Source of the DNA: Entamoeba histolytica HM-1:IMSS
Taxonomy: Eukaryota; Evosea; Mastigamoebida; Endamoebidae
Length of the DNA stretch: 53,821 bases
Direction of reading: 5' to 3'
NCBI RefSeq assembly: GCF_000208925.1
Contig: NW_001914908.1
Coordinates: forward strand, 25,075-78,895
Part shown: one piece after another, positions 40,349 to 49,843 of the stretch
How the letters are laid out: every line of letters begins with the position of its first letter
Numbering within the stretch: position 1 is the stretch's first letter
Notes under the pieces: model-generated
Seen by the model: the letters and a program-made list of their open reading frames with translations, nothing else
Database searches by the model: none
What the model was told of the DNA's origin: nothing
Made by a program: the position numbers and the translations under genes

Positions 40349-41095
40349 TCAATGTTTTTTGCTTGCTTTATAATATTCACAAACCTCTTTGAATGCTGTT
40401 CTATCATTGATAAATTCAAATGGGAATTTACCATCTTCATCTACAATATCAGCATCTCCACCAAGATCAATCACAGTTTTTATCATAGGGATATTTTGTT
40501 CTTCACAAGCAATATGCAATGGAGTCTTTTTCATAGAGTTTTGAGCGATAATAGTATGGGTCTTCTTTGCAATTAGTTTTGTACATTCAATATTTCCACT
40601 AGCCACAGCTCGGTGTAAAGGGGTATTACCATATTTATCCCGAGAAGAAGCTCCTTCTTTCCATTTACTCAAAAACAATTCAACTAAGTCTTTTCTTCCT
40701 CTACTACAAGCAAAATGATAGACATTAGCTTTTCTTTTATTTGATAATGTAATATCTGCTCCATGTTCAATTAGGTATTGAATAATTTTATAAGACTCAT
40801 CAAGTTCATTATTCATTGAAGCACCTGCAACACTAACAAGTAATGGAGTAAATAACATTTCGTCAACAGGATTTTTATTATCACAAATTTGAAGAACTTT
40901 TTCAACTAAAGAATAATTTTGTAATTCACAAGCACAATGTAATAATGTTCGTTGGTCATCATCTACATATGCTTTACAAGTAATAGGGTCAGTATCAATC
41001 ATCTTTTTAATCTCTTCTATTTTTCCATCTCTAATAAAATGAAACAAATTAATATGATTATCGGGTAAAGCTTCATCATCAAATCTCAGGATCAT
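40349..41095 (-). CDS. Ankyrin-repeat protein, gankyrin/Nas6-like
   Basis: 248 residues, ATG start. About six ankyrin repeats fill the protein: QRTLLHCACELQNYSLVEK, FTPLLVSVAGASMNN, KANVYHFACSRGRKDLVEL, YGNTPLHRAVASGNIECTK and KKTPLHIACEEQNIPMIK are the clearest. The length and an all-ankyrin architecture match gankyrin (PSMD10, yeast Nas6), the chaperone that binds the Rpt3 ATPase during assembly of the 26S proteasome regulatory particle. The order of repeats and the ETP-like turn pattern are similar, but generic ankyrin proteins cannot be excluded. It lies tail-to-tail with a ubiquitin ligase gene, with overlapping 3' ends likely, which fits a ubiquitin-proteasome theme but may be chance. 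Confidence 0.78.
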   Translation of the reverse strand: MILRFDDEALPDNHINLFHFIRDGKIEEIKKMIDTDPITCKAYVDDDQRTLLHCACELQNYSLVEKVLQICDNKNPVDEMLFTPLLVSVAGASMNNELDESYKIIQYLIEHGADITLSNKRKANVYHFACSRGRKDLVELFLSKWKEGASSRDKYGNTPLHRAVASGNIECTKLIAKKTHTIIAQNSMKKTPLHIACEEQNIPMIKTVIDLGGDADIVDEDGKFPFEFINDRTAFKEVCEYYKASKKH

Positions 41096-41438
41096 TTTCT
41101 TAATTTTGATATTTTTTCTTTTAATTTTTTTATATTAATTTTGATGTTTTTATCTTAAAAATTTTATATTTAGATTTGTTGTTTTAAAAAATTTATTTTA
41201 GGAGAAAAAAAGACTTATGAAAAGAAGTAAATTTATAGCAAGGATAAAAATAAAAAGAAAAAAGAAAGAAACATTTCTATCAACTCTATCACTACAACAA
41301 ATTATCTAACAAAACTGAACCTTCTTACTAAGAAAGTTATGTGGAGAAGCAATAAAAAATAGAAACTATTTTCGTTGAGTTTTTTATTATTTAAATATTT
41401 TTGAACTTCAATATTTCAGTTAACTTAAGTATTTCAAA
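41096..41438 (+). promoter_or_regulatory. Rubrerythrin upstream region with core promoter
   Basis: 343 bp between divergent genes. TATTTAAA at 41388-41395 and TTGAACTT at 41401-41408 match the TATA-like and GAAC elements, 30-50 bases before the rubrerythrin ATG at 41439. GTATTTCAAA directly precedes the ATG. The arrangement is close to the textbook Entamoeba promoter and suggests strong expression. Confidence 0.65.
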
Positions 41439-42008
41439 ATGGCAACTCTCATTAATCTTTGTAAGGCTTTTGCTGGAGAATCTCAAGCAAGAAATAGATA
41501 TTTAATTTATGCTAAAACTGCTAAAAAAGAAGGTCTTGATGTAATTGCACAACTCTTCAATGAAACAGCTAATCAAGAAGGAACTCACGCTAGAATTCTT
41601 TTTGAAATGATTCAATCACTTAAAAAGGAAGGACAAGAAACTCCAAAAATTGAAACTGCTGTTCCAATTGATTTTGGTACTACTGCTGATAACTTATTAG
41701 CTGCTATTGCTGGTGAAACTTATGAACATGAAACTATGTATCCAGAATTTGCTAAAGTAGCTAAAGAAGAAGGACATGCTCAAATTGCTGCTAGACTTAA
41801 CCTTATTGCTAAAGCTGAACTTAATCATCATAACAATTATCAAAAGATTCTTGATGAATTAAAAGCTAATTCCCTTTACAAGAAAACTGAAAAAGTCTTT
41901 TGGGTTTGTAGAGAATGTGGATATATCTTTGAAAGTACTCAACCACCAAAAGTATGTCCACTTTGTGGTGAACCAGGTGACTTCTTCAGAGTTCAAGTTT
42001 CTATTTAA
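41439..42008 (+). CDS. Rubrerythrin
   Basis: 189 residues, ATG start. Rubrerythrin reduces hydrogen peroxide to water and protects anaerobes from oxidative damage. An N-terminal ferritin-like four-helix bundle holds the diiron site with Glu14, Glu47, His50, Glu93, Glu96 or Glu97, Glu127 and His130 as likely ligands. A C-terminal rubredoxin domain carries one iron on Cys157, Cys160, Cys173 and Cys176 (VCREC and VCPLC). Length is typical of bacterial rubrerythrins. There is no targeting peptide, so it is probably cytosolic. The family is prokaryotic; presence in Entamoeba is known and explained by lateral transfer. Codon use is strongly biased to common Entamoeba codons, consistent with high expression. 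Confidence 0.96.
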   Translation: MATLINLCKAFAGESQARNRYLIYAKTAKKEGLDVIAQLFNETANQEGTHARILFEMIQSLKKEGQETPKIETAVPIDFGTTADNLLAAIAGETYEHETMYPEFAKVAKEEGHAQIAARLNLIAKAELNHHNNYQKILDELKANSLYKKTEKVFWVCRECGYIFESTQPPKVCPLCGEPGDFFRVQVSI

Positions 42009-42305
42009 AATGGTTTAATTGAACTTTTATCCAATAATTTTTCTGATTAATATCTTCTATAATTTTATTAAATTTAATAATTATTTAATTAATATTTTTT
42101 TTAATAAAAACTGAAGAAAGAGAAAGAATATTTTAATTAAATAAAATAATATATATTCTATAAATTTATTATAATAAAATTAAATTATTATGAGAGATAA
42201 AATAAATTGAGACATTAATAATAATATTATTCTATTAGAAAAAAAAAATTATATTTCTAAGAAATATTTTATAACTAAAAATAAAAAAGTTATTATTTTG
42301 TAATT

Positions 42306-44013
42306 TTAAGAATTAAGACGTTCAAAATATTCTTGAACTGATTCTATAGGTTTGTATTGAAGAATATATCTAAGAGCAGTATAAATAGACATCAGTGGAA
42401 GACTTAATGAATTTAATTTTTTAATAAATTTAGTACTAAGTAATTTTTCATCATCAATACCTTTTAATTTAGAATCATTAGCTCTACAGATATAAGCATA
42501 GACATGAGACTCTATTAAATTATTTTTTTTATATTCATTTTAATAATATAAAAGAAAATAACAAACGCATTATAGGAATTTTTGCACATTTACATTTTCT
42601 AAACTTTTCTTTATAAGGTTCAAGGTTATGAAGTGGAAATATTTCTTCAAGATCTTTATATTTTGTAAGAGCTGAATTCTTTTCAAATGCTTGTTTATAA
42701 GTAGTACTTTTATTTTTTAAAGAACAGGAAATAATATAAGAAATATTATATTCACCAATTTTTAAACAATGTCTTGCAACTTTTATAAAATATGAAAAAA
42801 CTTGTGGACTTTTCTCTTTATCAATGAATGAATTTACCATTCTATCAATTGCATTTATTCTTGATAAGTAATTTGTAAATGATTTTTCTTGAAGAATAAT
42901 TTCTCCCATCGTTAATTTTTTGATTAATTTTATGTCATAAACAAAAAATTGTTCTGCAATTTTTGATATTTTGATATCTATAAATCTATAAAAGTCAGTT
43001 CTTACTTTAGGTTGTTTCTGGCTTTCTGTTAAAGAAAATGTTTCATTTGTTACATCAGTTTTATTCTCACTTTCATCAGAAGTAAGTGTATCTTCTGTTC
43101 CTAATTCAGTACCTTTTGTTTCAGATTCTGGATTTGGAGATTGTATTGAACCATTACTTGATGCATCGGATAATTCTAGTTTTTGATTAGCAATACTAAG
43201 ACTCATTAGTGATTGCCCTTTAATTAATTTTGGTTTATCATCAACAATGGTTTTTGTACCTTTTTTTATTTCTTTGTCAATATGTATTTCATCAGTACTT
43301 ATTACGTCTAAGAAATTTTTAAGACTTTGAAGGTCATCACGTTTCATTACTTTTGAATATATTTCAATCCAATAATTAGCAATTTGATATATACTGTCTT
43401 TGATAAAAAGAGTATTTTCTGTATTGTTATTTTTTAATTCAGTATTTAACATTGTTATTAAATCTTTATCAGAAATAACTTCTCTAACAATAAATAGGGT
43501 TGATAGAGTAAATTCATGACTTACTAACGACTTACTAAATAAACATTGTAAAGCAGTTAATGGAGGAATAGCAATTACCTCTCCTAAGTTATTAAAATGA
43601 GGATAAAACTTTCCTTCATCTTCAAATAATTCTGGGTTTTTTAATACACACTCTAATAGTCTTATACTATTCCTATCAGGTTTATTAACTAAAATACCAT
43701 CAAATATAGATTCTGGTAATTTAAAGTTATTAATATATTTTACTAACTCTTTAAAGATTGTTCTTTTTTTTATGTCTAATTTATGTATTGCCCATTTTAC
43801 TTGTTCAACTTTGTAGAACTGTATTAATGGCATTTCATTAAATATAGTAATATTTTTCTTTTTCATTTGTTCAGTAAACGTATATATATTAATCTCAGAA
43901 CTACTTGTGTTAGTGTTCATTTTTATTGCTTTATAATATATTTCATCAAGATTACTTTCTTGACCATTCCAAGTTATTGTAGTAGAAAATGTTCTTGAAA
44001 GTCTTCGCATCAT
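42306..44013 (-). CDS. RasGEF-domain protein (two exons)
   Basis: Spliced from exon 1 (44013-42567) and exon 2 (42511-42306), giving 550 residues. It should load GTP onto Ras-family GTPases. Exon 1 alone lacks the end of the catalytic domain; splicing adds about 68 residues and gives the CAKIPIM stretch a proper continuation. Residues about 120-225 look like a RasGEF N-terminal module. A Ser/Glu/Thr-rich linker (about 290-330) follows. The catalytic CDC25-homology region runs from about 340 to the end (INAIDRMVNSFIDKEKS, IKVARHCLKIGEYNISYIIS). The domain is somewhat short, so some elements may be divergent. No membrane or PH domain was recognised. The target Ras or Rap protein is unknown. Confidence 0.87.
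42512..42566 (-). other. Intron of the RasGEF gene (55 bp)
   Basis: On the minus strand it starts GTTTGTTATT and ends TTTAATAG. It lies in phase 1 and leads into an open exon of 206 bp ending in TAA at 42306-42308. Confidence 0.87.
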
Positions 44014-44174
44014 GTTGTTCTCAAAATGAACAGAGAGAAACTAAAACTATTAATACTTTTCCGTAGTTCTCTCATTGTATTATTTAAATTAATAATGATT
44101 TTATATTATTTAAATTTATAAAATAACATTTTTCATTAATTGACAAATTGAAAAATTTGTAATCACTCTTATTG

Positions 44175-44187
44175 TATTATTTTTTAT
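44175..44187 (+). repeat. Left target-site duplication of the plus-strand LINE
   Basis: TATTATTTTTTAT at 44175-44187 is repeated exactly at 47428-47440, flanking the LINE. The sequence is simple, so a chance match is possible, but the location at both element ends supports target duplication at a T-rich site. Confidence 0.6.
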
Positions 44188-44220
44188 TTTTTTTTTAAAA
44201 AGTTCCTTTTCCAATGCAGG

Positions 44221-44831
44221 ATATACGTCAAATATTATAACTATGACTATTGAGTAATATCAATGTGTGTTCTAAAGAAAAGCAAACAAGACATAGAAAT
44301 CAAAGGTTGTACAATAAAAAAATGAATGGAAATGGCAATAAATGTCAATAACAATAAATTGCATAATAATAGTAAACTAAATACAAAGGAAAAAATGATT
44401 AGAAGTCGAAAAATACGAAAAAAAACAAAGAAAAACAAGGTAAATACAATAATAATAAAGATTATACAAATAACAAATACAAATGGCTAACAATAAAAGA
44501 GATACAAGAAAGAATAAAAAGAATAACAAGTGAATGGGAAAAGGAGAAAAAGAAGAAATACTTAAAAAGTATGAAGGTAAAAGAAAAAGATGGTATGATA
44601 TTCTTTAAGAAATATATTCAAAAAAAAAAGAAAAAGATAATTGAAAAAACTAAAGAAGAGTTTAAAGAAAAAACAAAAGGATGGGAAGAAGAAGATATCC
44701 AAGCAATTGAAGCAGAAATTAAAAACAAAAACCCAAACAAAGAAATGAATGATAGATGTAAAGTTGCAAGAATAATAAATAACAAAAAAACATAAGGAAA
44801 ATACAAGAAGAAATATGAAATAAAGAAGAAA
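44221..44831 (+). pseudogene. LINE ORF1 remnant
   Basis: The Lys-rich N-terminal region of ORF1, in shifted frames, continues to MNDRCKVARIINN (about 44745-44785) and then ends at the deletion junction. The coiled-coil C-terminal part is missing. Several stops and frameshifts lie upstream. Confidence 0.75.
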
Positions 44832-44847
44832 TAGAAATTTAATTGAA

Positions 44848-47306
44848 GTGATGTATTGTTTTGAAATTAATTGGTTAAATAAGAAATTATATAAGAAATT
44901 AAGATGGGAACAAATAGAAAGTATAATAAAAGCAACAAACATCAATGTCAATATTGAAAAAGAATATATTAAATATATTAAAATGTCACATAAAATAAAA
45001 GAAAGCACTAAACAATACATTAAAGTGAAAGTAAATGATATAATAGAAGGAAGAGTAGAGTGTAATTCAATAATAAAAAAATAATATTAAAGAATAACTC
45101 TATTGAAATTGATGAAGAATACCTTAAAACTCTCATCAATAAAATAAAAGAAATGAAAATAGAAAAATGTACAAACATTAATTACTATTTTCAAAGAAAA
45201 GAAGCTGACCGATTAATAATGGAAATTAATAATAGATGGATATGGTCAGGAAGCAGAATGCAGGATCTGCAAGATGATATGAAGAGGATTTCAATGGTTA
45301 TGCACCTCTATCTCCAAAATAAAATAATAAGAGATAAATTTGATGAAATAAAAGAAATCCTAAAGAAAATAAATAGACTAGAAGATCTAGTCAATGGAAG
45401 GAAATTGTACAGAATAAAGTGCATCATGAAATTAAAAGAAAATGATGAAGAAGGAATAAAAGTCAAAGCACTAGAAAGAATAAAATACCTAAAATATATG
45501 ATGACAATGATAAAAGAATTAAATTTAATAAGGAAGAAAGGGTCAGAATCAATACAAATAAAATCATGTTTGATTCTAACAAGAAAATTAGAATAAGGAA
45601 GAAACAAAAAAATGAAATATACCCAAATAACGATATTACTTTAGGATATTGGAAATGTTATATGAAACACATGTGATATTAAATAAAGAAAATTGGAAAA
45701 TAAAACAAATCACATCGTGGAATGAAAGATATAGAAATTATGATAATGTCATAATAACAATAAATGAATTAAATTTAAGTATAATGAGAATAAGTAACTA
45801 GAAAACACCAGGAATAGACATTATATATGGGTATTATTGGAAAAGAATGTCATCATCAAGAGAAATCATTCTCAATATCTTCAATGAATGGTTGAACTTC
45901 CCTGAAAACATCCCATTAGACATGGTAAGTGGAAGAACTTTATTAATCCACAAATTGATACGAATGATGTCACTAATTATCGTCATATCAGTTGTACAAA
46001 TGTAATTATGAAAGTATTTACCTCCATATTAAAAGAAAAGATTCACAGAAGACTTAACATGAATTGTGAATCATTGAAAATCAGTAAAAATCAACTGGGA
46101 TGTAAGTTACAATCTTTAGCTGCTAAAGAAGGAATAATTAATAGTTATATGTTAAAGCAGCAGAAAGAAGAGAAATACCCAAAATATGTGGAGTCATATT
46201 ATGACATCAAGAAAACATATGACACTGTCAACCACGAATGGGTAATTGAAACATTAAAATATATTAATGTAGAGGGTGTCATCATTGACATTATTGAAAG
46301 TATGATGACTAGATGGAAGATATTCATCGGTTATAAATTTAATGAATATCTAGGATATATTAAATTAAATAGAGGAATTTTACAAGGTGATTCCTTATCA
46401 AATCTACTCTTCATCATTCAGATGAATGTAATTTCTCAAATCATCGAAGAGAAATTCCCAAAATCAAATCACACATTATATATGGATGATTTGAGAATAA
46501 TGACAGAAAGTAGTGAAGAAATGGGAATAATCCACAATGAAATTAATGATAAATACATCAAAAAATTGAAATATCATCAAATTAGTGGATATTTTAGAAG
46601 ATGGAATGAGTCAAAATGAGTAGATAAAACTATTACAGTGAAAGCATGGAAATCCATCAATATTAAGAAGAATACATTTCTCAAATTAACTAAAATGAAT
46701 GATGGAGCAATATTTTGTGGGTATAAGAAAGCAAAAATAATGCAAAATGAAAAATTGAAATACGAAACACTTTGTAAAGACAAGATAGCTACAGTAGAAC
46801 ACATTCTACTATCTTGTATTTATCATAAAAAATCACAAATTGAAAAACATGACAATATCGGCATAATAATATTGATTAATAAGAAAATATACAGGAAATA
46901 ATCAATATAAAAACCTCCATATGAAACAATATTCCAATATAAAGACATCACAATGATATGGAACAAACAAATAATGCCTAAAAGTGATGGACAATATCAC
47001 AAAAGACCAGATATATATGTATTAGATAAAAAGAACAAAACTGGTCTAATATTTGATATGACTATTGTGGCTGATCACAATATTAATGGAGCCTATTTGA
47101 AGAAAAGAAATATATACAATGAATTAAAGAATATTCTAATGAAAATAGAAAAATTAAAAGATGTCAAAATAATTCCAGTAGTAATCTCAATAAATGGATT
47201 AATAAATAAAGAAAGTATCAGAATAATTAAAGAATTAAAAATTGACATCGTTAAAGAAATTAAAAACCATGTAATTAAAAACATGATGGATGTCATTGAA
47301 TATTGA
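44848..47306 (+). pseudogene. LINE ORF2 remnant with RT and endonuclease pieces
   Basis: Blocks are 44848-45084, 45153-45596, 46008-46619, 46638-46901 and 46953-47306. The RT block has YYDIKKTYDTVNHEW, RGILQGDSLS (intact here, unlike the minus copy) and YMDDLRIM. It is fused by deletion to the region before the Cys/His motif CKDKIATVEHILLSC. The last block holds the endonuclease core RPDIYVLDKKNKTGLIFD. Many stops and frameshifts are present, and the frame change before the RT block is the same as in the minus-strand copy. Confidence 0.8.
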
Positions 47307-47427
47307 TTCTATCACAACCAAACATACTCCATAGAGCTGATAGAAGAAGAAGACTCAAGGATGTGATTAGTCTCTCCTGAGCTATTAACAATGGGAACTA
47401 TATCTATTAATACTTAATTAATTGCTT

Positions 47428-47440
47428 TATTATTTTTTAT
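47428..47440 (+). repeat. Right target-site duplication of the plus-strand LINE
   Basis: TATTATTTTTTAT, an exact match to 44175-44187 at the other end of the element. Confidence 0.6.
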
Positions 47441-47754
47441 AGTTTTTTTATTTATTTTTAATTAAATGATGTTTATCAGAAAAAAAATAATGGCACTAAA
47501 AATTCTTTCTTTTTGTTTCAAAGAACTATTAATTATTCTATATAACATTATTTTATACAATAAAATTGTTTTTAATTGGTATATCAAAATAATATCTCAG
47601 TTTAGTGCTTGAAAAAAATCCCGAAATTACATTATTTCTTTTAAAGCAAGATTATTTAAAAAAATAAAGAAGAATGTACGTGGAACCAAATCAGTTTATG
47701 TTATTTCTTCCTTTTTTTAACTTTAAAAAATAAAATAAAGACTAATTACTTGGT
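47441..47754. other. Intergenic region
   Basis: 314 bp between the LINE and the NAD synthetase gene. AT-rich, with no gene and no clear core promoter matches. Confidence 0.45.
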
Positions 47755-48675
47755 ATGGACATAACTAAATTTCCTTTACCTCAAGGGCTTAAAGTTCAAT
47801 TAGACAAAATCCGAGCTAAACGTGCATTTAATCCAGCTGAGTGGATAGAAAAGAAATGTACAATGTTAAATAATTATTTTAAAGAATGTGGATTAAAAGG
47901 AATTGTATTAAATTGTTCAGGTGGAATTGATTCATCAGTTACTGCAGCGTTATGTGTTTACGCACAAAAAATGCCTAATTCTCCAATTCAAAAAATTCTT
48001 TGTTTAGCTCAACCAATTCACTCTACTGCATCCATTCAAAATAAAGCATTTATTGTATGTGAGCATCTTGGAATTGAAATTAGGACAATTGACCAAACTA
48101 CAATATTTGATAATCTTCATTCACTTGTTGAAAACTCAGTTGGACTTAAAGGAAATGCTTTTTCTGATGGACAATTAAGGAGTTATATGAGAACCCCAAC
48201 TGCTTATTATGTATCACAACTAATGAGTGCTAATGGAATTCCTTCTGTTGTTATGGGAACAGGTAATTTTGATGAAGATGGATATATTCTTTATTATTGT
48301 AAGGCTGGTGATGGAGTTGTTGATTTAAGTCTTATTTCTGATCTTCATAAAGCAGAAGTTTATCGAGTTGGTGCTGAACTTAAACTTCCAGATATTATTC
48401 TTGGTGCAGTTCCATCAGCAGACTTATGGTCAGGACAAACTGATGAAGATGAAATAGGGTGTAGTTATCAATTCATTGAATTATATACAGAATATTTAAT
48501 GATGAATGAAATGGATCAAAAGTCATTTATTAGTGCATTAGATGAAACTTCATTGAAACAATTTAATGAATGGAGTGAGGTTGTCCAAAAGATTCATAAA
48601 AGAAATTCACATAAAAAGTTCCTTCCTAAAACATTACCAGTTTATAAAAATATGGAAGAATTCTTAACTCATTAA
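47755..48675 (+). CDS. nadE: NAD(+) synthetase, ammonia-type
   Basis: 306 residues, ATG start. The enzyme makes NAD from nicotinic acid adenine dinucleotide, ATP and ammonia. The N-type ATP pyrophosphatase P-loop SGGIDSS is at residues 55-61. YMRTPTAYYVSQ and GTGNFDEDGYILYYCKAGDGVVDL are family regions for substrate and ATP binding, followed by SDLHKAEVYRVGAEL and PSADLWSGQTDEDEIG. There is no N-terminal nitrilase (glutaminase) domain, which most eukaryotic NAD synthetases have, so it resembles the short bacterial form and may have come by lateral transfer. It needs free ammonia, or a partner, as nitrogen donor. Likely cytosolic. Confidence 0.93.
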   Translation: MDITKFPLPQGLKVQLDKIRAKRAFNPAEWIEKKCTMLNNYFKECGLKGIVLNCSGGIDSSVTAALCVYAQKMPNSPIQKILCLAQPIHSTASIQNKAFIVCEHLGIEIRTIDQTTIFDNLHSLVENSVGLKGNAFSDGQLRSYMRTPTAYYVSQLMSANGIPSVVMGTGNFDEDGYILYYCKAGDGVVDLSLISDLHKAEVYRVGAELKLPDIILGAVPSADLWSGQTDEDEIGCSYQFIELYTEYLMMNEMDQKSFISALDETSLKQFNEWSEVVQKIHKRNSHKKFLPKTLPVYKNMEEFLTH

Positions 48676-48975
48676 AATACTATTCTTTTAATTCAAAGTT
48701 AATATTTTCAAGTAGTAGTTTTTCTGTTATTATTGTTGGTTAAAAGACTTTATTTTTAATTTGTTCTTTTTATAAGTCTAACAAAAAAACAATGAAAAAA
48801 CTTTAAGAAATGAAATGGAAAGGTAACAAAAACAAAGAATATAAAAAAATACAAAAAAGTAAGTCTCAAATATTATTTTTGGGATTCAAAATAGAAGGAT
48901 TTTATATAAGTCAGTATGTCATTAAAAAGAACTTAAAAAGAATACAAATAAAATAAACAAATTTAAATAAACATT
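48676..48975. other. Intergenic region
   Basis: 300 bp, AT-rich. AAAGAACTTAAA at about 48928 could be a GAAC element for the Arf-like gene, though it is about 40 bases upstream of its ATG. No gene was seen. Confidence 0.4.
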
Positions 48976-49464
48976 ATGTCGTTACTTGATTTTTTTCGTA
49001 CAAAACATATTAATGTACTTTTATGTGGAATTGATGGTGCTGGAAAAACCTCTATTACATTAACATTAAGTGGTCTTGATCCTAAAATTTTTCCTCCAAA
49101 ACCAACTTTGGGTTATAATTCTCCCTCTTTTAAATCAAATGGAATTAAATGGGTTTTTTGGGACGTTTGTGGTCAAGCTAAATTTCGTGGACTTTGGAAA
49201 TCATATTATACTAATGTTATTGCCGTTGCATATGTTATAGACGCCAAAGACACCGAAAGATTTCAAGAATCAAAAAATCTTTTATGGGGAATTATTAATG
49301 ACCCAACTATTCGTTCTTATCCAATTCTTGTTTGGGTAAATCGTGGTCATTCTAATGAACTTAATGACCTTCCTAAAGACCGTGTATTTGTTCTAGACTG
49401 TGACGCTTATAAGGGAACAAGTCTTAAAGAAGGATTAAAATGGTTGAAAAAAAAGTTAAAGTAA
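48976..49464 (+). CDS. Divergent Arf-like small GTPase
   Basis: 162 residues, ATG start. The fold is that of Arf/Arl proteins, which recruit coats or effectors to membranes. The P-loop GIDGAGKT (18-25) and switch I Thr44 (PTLGYN) are intact. Switch II reads WDVCGQ (62-67), with Cys in place of the first Gly of WDxGGQ, and the catalytic Gln is kept. The base-recognition motif NKxD is lost: the matching position reads VWVNRGHS. The family's last motif is a partial match (DAYKGTSLKEGLKWL). Position 2 is Ser, so no N-myristoylation is expected. Guanine specificity and binding strength may be altered; it may be a slow or nucleotide-free GTPase, or bind guanine by other contacts. Confidence 0.85.
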   Translation: MSLLDFFRTKHINVLLCGIDGAGKTSITLTLSGLDPKIFPPKPTLGYNSPSFKSNGIKWVFWDVCGQAKFRGLWKSYYTNVIAVAYVIDAKDTERFQESKNLLWGIINDPTIRSYPILVWVNRGHSNELNDLPKDRVFVLDCDAYKGTSLKEGLKWLKKKLK

Positions 49465-49843
49465 ATAACATTTATTGTATATATACAATTTTGTTATATA
49501 TATCATTTATATCAATTTGTGTTATTAAAAAGTTAAAAAAATTTTAAACCCTTTTTACGCATTTATTAAAAAAAAAATTCAATTAAAAATCAAGTATTGC
49601 AAATGAAAATTGAAATTCTCTTATATTAAATAAAAGTTAAATAAATATATTTATTACATTAGAAAATAAATAAAAGAAAAAATCATATTTTTTTATAAAA
49701 AGTGTTGAATAATAAGTAAAAATACTTAAAAAAAGAAAAATAAAGGGGAAGAATCTTCCATCCTATTCCAATTACATCTTTTATAAATTGGAAAAAAGGA
49801 TTTAAAGTCCAGGGCATATTACACAAAATTCAAATTAAATTAA
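49465..49843 (+). promoter_or_regulatory. Upstream region and core promoter of the [FeFe] hydrogenase gene
   Basis: 379 bp, AT-rich. GGATTTAAAG at 49798-49807 is a TATA-like element and AAAATTCA at 49825-49832 an exact initiator, 12 bases before the ATG at 49844. Spacing fits Entamoeba promoters. Nothing else was recognised. Confidence 0.7.

Larger units (their letters stand above)
44188..47427 (+). mobile_element. EhLINE-type retrotransposon, internally deleted
   Basis: About 3.2 kb, same family as the minus-strand copy at 0.55-5.3 kb. Its 5' end begins near CCTTTTCCAATGCAGG (44205-44220) and its 3' end at ATTAATTGCTTT. Compared with the other copy it has two internal deletions: 868 bp covering the ORF1 coiled coil (junction near 44825-44831) and 673 bp in ORF2 between the RT and the C-terminal region (junction at 46539-46545). 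The length of the full copy minus these deletions accounts for its size. Both junctions have 6-7 bp of microhomology. A 13-bp target duplication flanks it. It cannot act on its own. Confidence 0.88.
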
